From: UBA288 sp964461885
Lineage (GTDB): Archaea > Halobacteriota > Methanomicrobia > Methanomicrobiales > Methanospirillaceae
Reading direction: 5' to 3'
Length of the DNA stretch: 37,566 nucleotides
NCBI GenBank assembly: GCA_964461885.1
Contig: CAYWVY010000012.1
Span: 1 to 37,566, forward strand
Shown: one piece after another, positions 14,933-22,031 of the stretch
Position numbering within the stretch: position 1 is the first letter of the stretch
Layout: the number at the start of each line of letters is the position of its first letter
Notes under the pieces: model-generated
What the model saw: the letters and a program-made list of their open reading frames with translations, nothing else
What the model was told of the DNA's origin: nothing
The model's database searches: none
Position numbers and translations under genes: made by a program

Positions 14933-15751
14933 TCAGGGGGTGGCGTTCGCATACTGCGGGTCAGGGTAGGCGGGGAAGCCGTGCTTCGCGAAGATGGCCT
15001 TCCCCTCGTCCGAGGCGACGAAGGCTGCGAACGCGTCCGCACCCGCGGGGTTCGCGGTGAACGTGGTCGTGCCGGCCGGGACGATCAGCACCTCGTTCTC
15101 GCTCACCGGGATCGAAACGGCGTCGAGCTTCGCGGGGTCGACCTGGTCGAGGGTGAGGACGGCCGCGTCGGCCATCCCGAGGGTCATGTAGATGGTCAGC
15201 TCGTTGATGGTCGGGGTCCGGGTGACGACGTTCTTCTCCACGGCGTCGGCGATGGCGAGCCGCCGGAACATCTTGGCGCCGGACTTGCCGATGGCCGTTG
15301 CATTGAGGTCCCCGAGCGCGACCTTCAGGTTCGGCTGCGCGAGGTCACGGAGTGACGTGATATTCCTGGGGTTCCCTTTCTGCACCGCGATCACAGGGAC
15401 GTGGTAGGCGACCAGCCGGGAGCCGGCGACGAGTCCCTGGGCCTCCGCGGTGGCGTACTCAACCGTGGAGCCGGGGACGAACACGTCGCCTTTCCGCGTG
15501 AGGTTCATCTGGGAGATGAGCACCCCGCTCCCGGCGAAGGTGTACTGGACCTCGGTGCCATGCTTCTGCGTGAAGGCCAGGCCGATCTCCTGCATTGGCG
15601 TCTTGAGCCCGGCGCCCGCATAGACGAGGAGGCTCTCCGTTCCGTTCTCCGTGCCCGAGGGGACGCCCGACTGTGGGGACGTGCAACCGGCCGTCAGGAG
15701 CGCCCCGGCGACGAGGAGCACGACGAGGAGGCCGACGTGGGTAGACTTCAT
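14933..15751 (-). CDS. Molybdate/tungstate ABC transporter substrate-binding lipoprotein (ModA-like, divergent)
   Basis: 272 aa. A hydrophobic leader ends in the lipobox LLTAGC with Cys23, so it is a membrane-anchored binding protein outside the cell. The mature part begins LLVYAGAGLKTPMQEIG, with QYTFAGSGVLISQM and GDVFVPGS, the order of oxyanion-binding loops in ModA-type proteins. It lacks the WtpA pattern (FHAGSLSVP) and the TupA pattern, so it is a divergent ModA-like protein; molybdate, tungstate or both remain possible. First gene of the operon SBP, TrmO-like, permease, ATPase. Two TATA candidates exist: TTATATTTG about 21-29 nt upstream and one within the inverted repeat at 15801-15820. 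Confidence 0.82.
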   Translation of the reverse strand: MKSTHVGLLVVLLVAGALLTAGCTSPQSGVPSGTENGTESLLVYAGAGLKTPMQEIGLAFTQKHGTEVQYTFAGSGVLISQMNLTRKGDVFVPGSTVEYATAEAQGLVAGSRLVAYHVPVIAVQKGNPRNITSLRDLAQPNLKVALGDLNATAIGKSGAKMFRRLAIADAVEKNVVTRTPTINELTIYMTLGMADAAVLTLDQVDPAKLDAVSIPVSENEVLIVPAGTTTFTANPAGADAFAAFVASDEGKAIFAKHGFPAYPDPQYANATP

Positions 15752-15800
15752 GTATAGCAATGGGCGTGAGTCAAATATAACATTTATCAAATCTGTTCGA

Positions 15801-15820
15801 GTTAACTTATAAAAATTAAC
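15801..15820 (-). promoter_or_regulatory. GTTAA-N10-TTAAC inverted repeat enclosing a TATA-like element, candidate operator
   Basis: The 20 bases gttaacttataaaaattaac form perfect 5-bp outer arms around ten A/T-rich bases that read TTTTTATAAG on the minus strand. They end 50 nt before the binding-protein start. The same arm sequences and the same 10-base spacing recur before fdhD at 21973-21992, also around a TATA-like element. A regulator that competes with TBP would fit. This is inference from pattern. Confidence 0.5.
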
Positions 15821-16348
15821 TATTGCGGGCAGAGACTCCTGCGGCCCTTTCGCCCTGACCATGCGGCGGCGGGCCGCGGACATGCAGCGAGGAGATGCCT
15901 CCAGACGCCCGCCAACGATCTCTGAGGACCCGTAAGCCGACCCCACCGCTCGCCGCCGGTCGATTTTCTCCGGTGGATGATGGGCAGGAGAGGAACGATC
16001 GCCTCTTTGAACGAAATTTTCATTGCCGATTTCGCGATTCCCCGCCCACGACCTCCGAGGACGAAAAGAAGTTCGTCAAAGAATAGTCCAGCGTCGAGTC
16101 CGCCGAGTACTTCCGGACCCCGCAGGGAAAGAACGTGACCCGCAAGGTGATCAGAGCGCCCGGGGCGAAAGACGAGAAGTAGGCGGTCGGGTTCGCCCCG
16201 AACCTCGAAGGCCGCGAGGACCCGACGACGATTCCAGACGTCTCGGGACGCTATCGGTTCGTGCAGATTGCGCGAGTACTTTCGCGATTCCCCATTCTCT
16301 CGACGTATATCTTATCTCCGTTATTATGGTTGGACGAATCCACTTTCT
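15821..16348. other. Gene-poor stretch with decayed coding-like frame
   Basis: No intact gene is evident. Between about 16036 and 16260 on the plus strand one frame reads protein-like (SPPTTSEDEKKFVKE, stop, SSVESAEYFRTPQGKNVTRK, stop, AVGFAPNLEGREDPTTIPD) but is interrupted by TAG codons at 16084-16086 and again about 100 bases later. I do not recognise the family. A TATA-like cgtatatctt occurs near 16305-16314 with no gene clearly following it. The stretch most likely holds remnants of an inactivated gene. Confidence 0.3.
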
Positions 16349-16492
16349 TCAGATCAGTTGATCCGTGCTACCGCTCCATATGAGCAGCTTGACCTCGGCC
16401 ATGATTGACAGGGCGATCTCCTGCGGGAGGTTCCGGCCGAGATGCAGTCCGGCGGGGCAATAGTGCCTTATATCGATGATCCCGACGCGCTG
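16349..16492 (-). pseudogene. C-terminal remnant of an XdhC/CoxI-family gene
   Basis: A minus-strand frame open from 16492 to a TGA at 16351-16349 encodes 47 residues: QRVGIIDIRHYCPAGLHLG, RNLPQEIALSIMAEVKLL, then a short tail. The run PAGLxLGxxxPQEIALSIMAEV is the hallmark C-terminus of XdhC-family proteins, which bind molybdenum cofactor and hand it, sulfurated, to molybdoenzymes of the xanthine dehydrogenase type. An in-frame TGA lies directly upstream at 16495-16493 and no start or N-terminal domain is visible, so this is a fragment of a lost gene. It fits the Mo-cofactor theme of the island. Confidence 0.6.
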
Positions 16493-16796
16493 TCAGGCAC
16501 CGGCAGCAGCGACCTGAGACACGCCCTGCCAGCGGCACGCCGAAGTGTCTCCCTTCTCGAAAGAAGCTCCAGTGCCGATTTCAGGCCGGGTTTCCCGAGC
16601 CAGTTCCTGATCCATGTGTCCATGCCCGGATGGTCGTAGAAGCCCGGCATGCCCACGAAGACCGTGGACAGAGACCATGGTGCAGTCGCTGCCGGGAACG
16701 AGTTGATCTCGTTGGGGGAAGGGGGAGACTGCACAGGCGGAGAGGTCTGAAGCGGTTCGAATGGATCGTTTTATCGGATGGCCCGGTAACCGTCCT

Positions 16797-17087
16797 ATGA
16801 CGATGGTATCCAGATTCCAGAGCCCCGTTCCGCCATATCCCGGGTGGGAACGCCGGCTCTACCTCCTCTCCCGCCCGATAACCGCGGAGGACGTTGAGGC
16901 GATCCTGAACGGGCAGGAGAAATATGTGAGGGAGGTCGGGCCCGACTCGATCGTCTGTATCCACAAGTTCGGCCTCGTCGAGATCAACATCATTGTCGGG
17001 GCACCGGAGATCGAGGTCTGGTTCAGCCCGGAACAGCGGGTGTGGACCTCCGAGTACCTTGACGCACTGCTCTCGACGCGGTTTTAA
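16797..17087 (+). CDS. Uncharacterised 96-aa protein, duplicated gene copy 2
   Basis: 96 aa, MTMVSRFQSPVPPYPG onwards; from residue 7 to the end the protein is identical to copy 1 at 11671. Only residues 2 and 5 differ (Ala/Thr and Thr/Ser). A TATA-like gttttatcg near 16769-16777 precedes the ATG by about 20-28 nt, matching the leaderless arrangement of copy 1, although the intervening DNA has diverged. It is convergent with the second molbindin gene. The unusual contrast of near-identity here and 72 percent identity between the molbindins suggests recent gene conversion. Confidence 0.65.
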   Translation: MTMVSRFQSPVPPYPGWERRLYLLSRPITAEDVEAILNGQEKYVREVGPDSIVCIHKFGLVEINIIVGAPEIEVWFSPEQRVWTSEYLDALLSTRF

Positions 17088-17115
17088 CAACGGGGACTGC
17101 AGCTCCGGCCCGGAG
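16815..17115 (+). repeat. 301-bp direct repeat, unit 2
   Basis: Second unit of the 300/301 match with 11689-11989. It starts at ttccagagcc in codon 7 of the 96-aa gene and ends at ggcccggag, 28 nt after the stop. No transposase, terminal inverted repeat or target-site duplication is visible at either boundary. Confidence 0.95.
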
Positions 17116-17146
17116 AATCTATGAAAAATGGTGGGTCGAGGTGGGT

Positions 17147-17356
17147 TCAGTCGATGCCGACTATCACATCGGACGCCTTCATCATGGCGTAGACCTTCGA
17201 ACCCTCCTTGAGCCCCAGCTTCTCGGCCGAGTAGGTGGTGATGGATGAGACGATCTCGGCACCTCCGGCGATCGTCATGACCACCTCGGTGCTCACCGGC
17301 CCCTTCTTGATCGACTTCACGGTTTCGGGAATGTGGTTTCGTCCGCTAATCTGCAT
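17147..17356 (-). CDS. Molbindin (Mop/TOBE-domain molybdate/tungstate-binding protein), copy 2
   Basis: 69 aa with no gaps against copy 1 (50 of 69 identical). MQISGRNHIPETVKSIKKGP, then STEVVMTIAGGAEIVSSITT, SAEKLGLKEGSKVYAMMKAS and DVIVGID. All the conserved glycine and oxyanion-loop positions of the Mop domain are kept, so both copies are probably functional. The upstream region is A+T-rich with TATA-like atatttaaataa about 30-40 nt before the ATG, flanked by a 7-bp inverted repeat (17362-17368 and 17403-17409). The two molbindins may form homo- or heterohexamers or be expressed under different metal supply. Confidence 0.9.
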   Translation of the reverse strand: MQISGRNHIPETVKSIKKGPVSTEVVMTIAGGAEIVSSITTYSAEKLGLKEGSKVYAMMKASDVIVGID

Positions 17357-17361
17357 GGTAT

Positions 17362-17409
17362 TACAGGGAGTGCCTTATTTCATAAGTTTATTTAAATATT
17401 ATCCCTGTA
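17362..17409 (-). promoter_or_regulatory. Inverted repeat flanking the molbindin 2 promoter
   Basis: TACAGGG at 17362-17368 and CCCTGTA at 17403-17409 are perfect inverted copies separated by 34 bases of A+T-rich DNA that contains the likely TATA box (atatttaaataa on the minus strand). The geometry suits binding of a dimeric regulator on either side of the core promoter or, less likely, a long hairpin. The motif is not present in front of molbindin 1. Confidence 0.35.
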
Positions 17410-17618
17410 GTAAATGGTCCCCTTTTTATACTGGATCAGGAGGGCCGGGAGATAGTTATGGTTTCCGTTCGATCTAGTCCAGGACGCTGCTCTGGGCTTC
17501 CGGGGGTCTGGACGGGTCGTTCGCGTTCAACCACCCTGCCCGGGGCGCCTCCGTTCAAAGCGAGACGACAGGCCCAGGGCCTGACCTGGAACAGCCCCGC
17601 ATGCGAATTCCGAGCCGA

Positions 17619-18446
17619 TTAATGGGTCCGCGCGGCCCGGCGGCTGAGCCCGCGCACCACGGCGATGACGGCAAATGAGATGGCGAGGAGAATGACCGAG
17701 AGGGCAACCGAGGCTGTGATGTCGCTCTGCAATCCGGTGTAGATCGCGAGCGGCATCGTCTGCGTCTTCCCCTGGATGTTGCCGGCGAACATGATCGTCG
17801 CGCCGAACTCGCCGAGGGCGCGGGCGAAGCTCATGATCGCGCCCGAGACGAGCCCCTCTGCCGCGAGCGGGACCGTGATCCGGCGAAAGGTGTAGGCGGG
17901 CGAGGCCCCGAGGGACCGCGCTGCGGCCTCGTACGCGGGGTCGACCTCGCCGAAGGAGGTCCGGGCCTGCCGGAGGAAGAACGGTGCGGCGACAAAGCAC
18001 TGGGCCATCACGACCGCTATGGTCGTGAACGCGATGGTGATCCCGAACGGGGCGAGGTACTGCCCGATGAGCCCGAACCGCCCGAAGGCGAGGAGGAGCC
18101 CGAGGCCGGCCACGGCCGGTGGGAGCACGATCGGCAGGTCGGTCAGGGTCTCGACCAGGTTCCGGCCGGGGTAATCGGCCCTGGTGTTGAGGAACGCGAG
18201 CGGCGTGCCGAAGACGATCACGACCAGGGTCGCGACGATCGAGGTTGTCAGCGAGAGCCGGATTGCGTCTGTCACGACCGGGTCCGACAGGGACGCGATC
18301 AGGGCCGCGGGTGGGACGTAGAGAAACAGGGCGAGGATCGGGATCGCGACGAAGAGGGTGAATGCGACCGCGAGGAAGGCGGTTAAAAGGGTGAAGGCCA
18401 CCCCCCGCCGGGACGGGGGCAGAGGGGGGCTCCTCTCGCGGTCCAT
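17619..18446 (-). CDS. modB: Molybdate ABC transporter permease ModB
   Basis: 275 aa with about six hydrophobic segments beginning at residue 17 (FTLLTAFLAVAFTLFVAI). The permease loop reads SLGASPAYTFRRITVPLAA followed by GAIMSFARALGEFGATIMF, the standard EAA-type docking motif of molybdate permeases. Located 11 nt after the modA stop, so modA and modB are cotranscribed. The ATPase partner is the divergent gene at 19389 rather than a downstream gene. It differs from the permease at 13618, meaning the cell has two separate ABC systems. Confidence 0.88.
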   Translation of the reverse strand: MDRERSPPLPPSRRGVAFTLLTAFLAVAFTLFVAIPILALFLYVPPAALIASLSDPVVTDAIRLSLTTSIVATLVVIVFGTPLAFLNTRADYPGRNLVETLTDLPIVLPPAVAGLGLLLAFGRFGLIGQYLAPFGITIAFTTIAVVMAQCFVAAPFFLRQARTSFGEVDPAYEAAARSLGASPAYTFRRITVPLAAEGLVSGAIMSFARALGEFGATIMFAGNIQGKTQTMPLAIYTGLQSDITASVALSVILLAISFAVIAVVRGLSRRAARTH

Positions 18447-18457
18447 GGGCGGGCGAC

Positions 18458-19303
18458 TCAGACCGGGGTGAACCCGAATCGGGCGAGCGTCTGCTGGCCG
18501 GCCGGGGAGTGGATGAAGTCGATAAACGCCTGGGCCATGGCCCTCTCCTTCGTCTCCTTCACGACCGCGATCGGGTAGTCGGCCACGATCTGGTACGCCG
18601 CCGGCAGCTCGATCACGGTCACCTTGTCCAGCTGCGCGGCGGGAACGTCCGAGGCGTAGGCGATCCCGGCGTCGGCCTCCCCGAGCACGATCTTGGTCGC
18701 CAGCTGGTTCACGTTCGTCTCCTCCGAGACAACGTTCGCGAGGACCTTCGTCCTGAAGTCCGGTCCGTACGCGGAGTCGTTCACGGATCTGTTGAGCAAC
18801 TGCCGGGCATAGTCGCCGATCGGTACTTCGGGCGTCCCGACGACGAGTTTCACGCCGGGGTTGGCCAGATCCTTGAAGCCCGTGATCTTCGCGGGGTTGG
18901 CGGCGGGTACGAGGATGGCGATCCGGTTGTGCACGAAGATCGTAACCGTGTCGTTCTCGATGCGGCCGTCGCCCTTCGAGAGGTTCATCTGCTTCGTGTT
19001 CGCGGAGGCGAAGACGTCGGCGTACGCGCCCTGCTGGAGCTGGGTGCGGAGGACCTGCGAGCCGTCGAAGTTCAAGACGACCTTCGTGGAGGTGTGGTTC
19101 GCCTCAAAGAGGCGGCCGCATTCAGTGAAGGCGTCCTTGAGGGAGGCTGCCGCGTAGACGGTCAGCTCGGCCGCAGGAGCGGTGGTCGTCGTGGCGGGGG
19201 TGGGCGTCGGCGTGGACGCTCCCGGCGTCGAGGTGCACCCCGCGGCGCAGAGGAACGCGGCGAGGACGAAGATGACGAATACGGTGGATCGCTGGGGTCT
19301 CAT
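18458..19303 (-). CDS. modA: Molybdate-binding lipoprotein ModA
   Basis: 281 aa. Signal peptide with lipobox LCAAGC, Cys23, then a Thr/Pro/Ala-rich linker to about residue 45. The mature domain starts ELTVYAAASLKDAFTECG and continues with FDGSQVLRTQLQQGAYADVF, the canonical molybdate-binding loops of ModA (AAASL and GSS/Q-type). The ending FIDFIHSPAGQQTLARFGF is also standard. ATG at 19303 is chosen because it begins the signal peptide; the frame is open further upstream. First gene of modAB, divergent from modC across an 85-bp gap. Confidence 0.9.
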   Translation of the reverse strand: MRPQRSTVFVIFVLAAFLCAAGCTSTPGASTPTPTPATTTTAPAAELTVYAAASLKDAFTECGRLFEANHTSTKVVLNFDGSQVLRTQLQQGAYADVFASANTKQMNLSKGDGRIENDTVTIFVHNRIAILVPAANPAKITGFKDLANPGVKLVVGTPEVPIGDYARQLLNRSVNDSAYGPDFRTKVLANVVSEETNVNQLATKIVLGEADAGIAYASDVPAAQLDKVTVIELPAAYQIVADYPIAVVKETKERAMAQAFIDFIHSPAGQQTLARFGFTPV

Positions 19304-19388
19304 CGGTGATGCTCCGTCAGTCCGATCTGCGAGGATCGGGCTCGACAGCATGAATACGTTGACATATCTTAAAAAGTAATATCTCTAG
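19304..19388. promoter_or_regulatory. Divergent promoter region between modA and modC
   Basis: 85 bp separate the two starts. An A+T-rich core, tgacatatcttaaaaagtaa (about 19350-19369 region to 19378), offers TATA elements on both strands: catatcttaaaa towards modC and TTACTTTTTAAG towards modA. The gatcnnn-like repeat ccgatctgcgaggatcgg at 19322-19339 is an imperfect inverted repeat (ccgatc / gatcgg) located in the modA leader. Either could be a regulator site; spacing suggests coordinated control of modAB and modC. Confidence 0.4.
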
Positions 19389-20468
19389 ATGATCTGCGAC
19401 TCGGGCGGGAACCTCACTATCGATGCCATGACCGTCCGGCTCGGCGAATTCACGCTCGGCCCCGTCTCCCTCGACCTTCCTACCGGCGCCCTCTGCGCGG
19501 TCGTCGGTCCGTCCGGGGCGGGCAAGTCGGCTCTTCTCCAGGTGATCGCGGGGCTGGTCCCGGTCGCGTCCGGGGGACTGATGCTGGACGGGCGCGACCT
19601 GACCGCGCTCACCCCCGAAGCGCGGGGGATCGCGCTCGTCCCCCAGCACTACGCCCTCTTCCCCCACCTCTCCGTGCTCGAGAACGTCGCGTTCGGTCTG
19701 CGGGCGCGGGGGGTGCCGGCCCGCCGTGCCCGGGACGAGGCCCGGGCAGCCCTCGAACGACTCGAGATCGGCCACCTCGCGGACCGGCCCCCGGCCACGC
19801 TCTCGGGCGGGGAACGGCAGCGGACCGCGATCGCCCGCGCGGTCGTACTCAGGACCCGCCTCCTCCTCCTCGACGAGCCCTTCGCTGCACTCGACCCCGT
19901 GACCCGCGCGGTCGCCATCGAGGAGCTGGCCGAGCTCCATGCCCGCCTGGGCCTGACCGTGGTGCTCGTGACTCACCGGCCGGACGAGGCCGAGCTCCTC
20001 GGGACCCACGTCGCCGTCGTCGTCGGGGGACGTCTGGCCGCGTTCGGCGAGACCGCGCGGGTCTTCGCCGATCCGCCGGACGAGCGGGCCGTGCGCGCCC
20101 TCGGGCTCGAGAACCTGCTCCCCGCCGGCAGCGTCCCGGGGCTTCCCGGCCCGGGGCCGTGGTACGTCCCGGCATCGACCGTGCGGGTCCGGGCGGGAAC
20201 GGCCGGACCGGTCCCGGGCGGCCTTCTCGTCTTCGTCGGGGTCGTCGACCGAATCCAGAGGACAGGCCCGCTCTTCCGGGTGCGGATTCGCGGAGACGGC
20301 TTCCTCATCACCGGGTATCCCGGCGATGACGGGCGGGTGCCCCGTCTCGGGGAGACGGCGAGCGCCCTCGTCGACCCGGCGACGATCTGCGAGCTCCCGA
20401 CCGTCGGGCCGGCGCCGGCGATCCCCGCCACGCCAGGCCGGCCGGGCCGCCTCTTCAGGCGGGCGTGA
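19389..20468 (+). CDS. modC: Molybdate ABC transporter ATPase ModC
   Basis: 359 aa. Walker A GPSGAGKS at residues 40-47, VPQHYALFPH near 84-93, LSGGERQR at 138-145, Walker B LLLLDEP at 158-164 and switch His in VTHRPDEAE. The C-terminal 125 residues are less conserved and resemble a degenerate regulatory domain rather than a clear TOBE unit. Divergent from modAB and presumably its energy-providing subunit. The last 14 bases overlap the end of the convergent MoeA-like gene. A TATA-like element lies about 20-30 nt before the ATG, so the mRNA may be leaderless. Confidence 0.87.
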   Translation: MICDSGGNLTIDAMTVRLGEFTLGPVSLDLPTGALCAVVGPSGAGKSALLQVIAGLVPVASGGLMLDGRDLTALTPEARGIALVPQHYALFPHLSVLENVAFGLRARGVPARRARDEARAALERLEIGHLADRPPATLSGGERQRTAIARAVVLRTRLLLLDEPFAALDPVTRAVAIEELAELHARLGLTVVLVTHRPDEAELLGTHVAVVVGGRLAAFGETARVFADPPDERAVRALGLENLLPAGSVPGLPGPGPWYVPASTVRVRAGTAGPVPGGLLVFVGVVDRIQRTGPLFRVRIRGDGFLITGYPGDDGRVPRLGETASALVDPATICELPTVGPAPAIPATPGRPGRLFRRA

Positions 20469-21912
20469 CGATCTCAACCGGCCCCCCGATGGCGTCAGCA
20501 GCCCGAATCACGGCCTGGACCCGGAGATCGTCGAGCAGGGCGTGCGTGGAGAGGAGGCGGGTGCGCCCCCCGCCCCCCTCCAGCGCGGCGATATGACAGC
20601 GCCGGGCGCCGAGCACCTCGTAGGCCAGGGCCGACCGGCCGCCGACGGGCTCGACCTGCAGGCCCACGGTCCGGGCAGCCGAGACCAGCCACTCGAGGAT
20701 CGGGCCGGCGGCCCCGTGGACAAACACGGTCCGCCGGGCGGCCCGCTCGCCCGCGGTCATGCGCGCCTGGTGCACGGTCCCCGCCTCGAACCCCTCGACG
20801 CCGCTCGGGACGTGGATGAAGGCGTGGATCCCGATGTCCGCAAGGTGCGAGGCCGGGTTCCTTCCGCGCGGATAGGCGACCCAGCGGTCCCCGATGCACC
20901 CGAGCGTGAGCGGCACGAACTCGTCCACGCCGACCTCGGAGACGACCGGCCGGGCGAGTTCCACCGGCACGGCCGAGTACTGGGCGGTCGACGGGAATCC
21001 CCAGGAGCAGAGGAGCGGCGCGACGAGTTCGCGGAGGACGACGCCGGCCGCGAACGGGTACCCGGGGAGCGCGAGGACAGGGACTCCGCCCACGCGGCCG
21101 GCGAGGGTGGGGCGACCGGGCTGCATGGCGACGCCGTGGAAGAGGACCTCGCCGAGTGTCCTGATCGCCCTGGCCGTGCCGTCGCTCGCTCCCTTGGAGA
21201 CGCCTCCGAAGACCAGCACCAGGTCCGAATCGCGGGATGCGGTTGAAAGAACGTCTCCGATGGTCCCCGTCCCGCCGGGGACCGCCGGGCGGGTGACGCA
21301 GCCGACCCCGCGCCCCGAGAGGAATGCAGCCGCCCGGGCCGTGTTCGACTCGATCACCTCCCCGGGTCCGGGCCGGGTCCCCGGCGGCACGAGCCCTTTT
21401 CCCACCGGGACCAGCACGACCCGCACGGCGCGGACGCGGACGGTCTCTATACCGCACACGACCAGGGCACCAACCTCGTCCGGCTGGACCCGGTGGCCGG
21501 GCGGGAGGACCTCCCTGCCTTTCCTGATCTCGGCCCCCGCGCGCCGGACGTGCTGGCCCGGCCACACGGTCTTCGTGGTCGTGCTTCGCCCGCCCGACGT
21601 CTCGAGGTCCTCGACCATGACCACCGCGTCGCACCAGTCCGGGAGGGGATCCCCGGACTCGACTGAAACGGCCGACGGGAGGGCGACCGGGTTGCCCTGC
21701 CGGGCGCCGGCGGTCTGGGCGCTCAGGACCGCGCACCCGTCGACGAGACACTGGTCTTCGCCGGGAACGTCGATAGTGGCCAGGACGGGTTCCGCGGTCA
21801 CCCGCCCGACGGCGTCCGCGACCGGAACCACCTCGGTCCGCGAAGGGGCCGGAAAGTATTCTGTCACGATCGTGCGGGCCTGGGCGTACGTGACCTGGTC
21901 GAAGAACCGCAT
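20455..21912 (-). CDS. Divergent MoeA-like protein with C-terminal binding-protein-like region
   Basis: 485 aa. The MoeA core is recognisable (VPVADAVGRVTAEPVLATIDVP, LPPGHRVQPDEVGALVVCG, FGGVSKGASDGTARAI, ALPGYPFAAGV). However, the active-site segment FDRSAMDGFA is replaced by EDQCLVDGCAV, and the TGDEL-type loop by VGKGL, so a Glu known to be essential in E. coli MoeA is missing. Residues after about 400 (FVHGAAGPILEWLVSAARTV, then RRCHIAALEG) resemble the start of a periplasmic-binding-type domain often fused to archaeal MoeA, here cut short. It may act as a regulator, a partner of the canonical MoeA at 22905 or a tungsten-specific variant. Start ATG 21912 is preceded by a TATA inside an inverted repeat. 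Confidence 0.78.
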   Translation of the reverse strand: MRFFDQVTYAQARTIVTEYFPAPSRTEVVPVADAVGRVTAEPVLATIDVPGEDQCLVDGCAVLSAQTAGARQGNPVALPSAVSVESGDPLPDWCDAVVMVEDLETSGGRSTTTKTVWPGQHVRRAGAEIRKGREVLPPGHRVQPDEVGALVVCGIETVRVRAVRVVLVPVGKGLVPPGTRPGPGEVIESNTARAAAFLSGRGVGCVTRPAVPGGTGTIGDVLSTASRDSDLVLVFGGVSKGASDGTARAIRTLGEVLFHGVAMQPGRPTLAGRVGGVPVLALPGYPFAAGVVLRELVAPLLCSWGFPSTAQYSAVPVELARPVVSEVGVDEFVPLTLGCIGDRWVAYPRGRNPASHLADIGIHAFIHVPSGVEGFEAGTVHQARMTAGERAARRTVFVHGAAGPILEWLVSAARTVGLQVEPVGGRSALAYEVLGARRCHIAALEGGGGRTRLLSTHALLDDLRVQAVIRAADAIGGPVEIVTPA

Positions 21913-21946
21913 GGTGTTGCTCCAGAGAGGGTCGCCGTCCGGAGAG

Positions 21947-21992
21947 ATAACCTTTGGTTATAACTGCGAATCGTTAAATGGGTTATATTAAC
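21947..21992. promoter_or_regulatory. Divergent control region between the MoeA-like gene and fdhD, with two inverted repeats
   Basis: Two palindromic elements occupy the gap. ATAACC-TTT-GGTTAT at 21947-21961 overlaps the minus-strand TATA (GTTATAACC) of the MoeA-like gene. GTTAA-N10-TTAAC at 21973-21992 encloses GGTTATATTA, a plus-strand TATA about 45 nt before the fdhD ATG. The second element has the same arms and spacing as 15801-15820. A shared regulator of Mo-cofactor genes is a reasonable inference. Confidence 0.5.
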
Positions 21993-22031
21993 ATCGTGTT
22001 TCTTCTCTGCGGGCCGGTCACTTTTTTAACA

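Noticed and set aside
11689..17115. Insertion sequence or composite transposon bounded by the 301-bp repeats
   Set aside because: No transposase gene, terminal inverted repeats or target-site duplication; the repeated unit is a small gene in conserved context.
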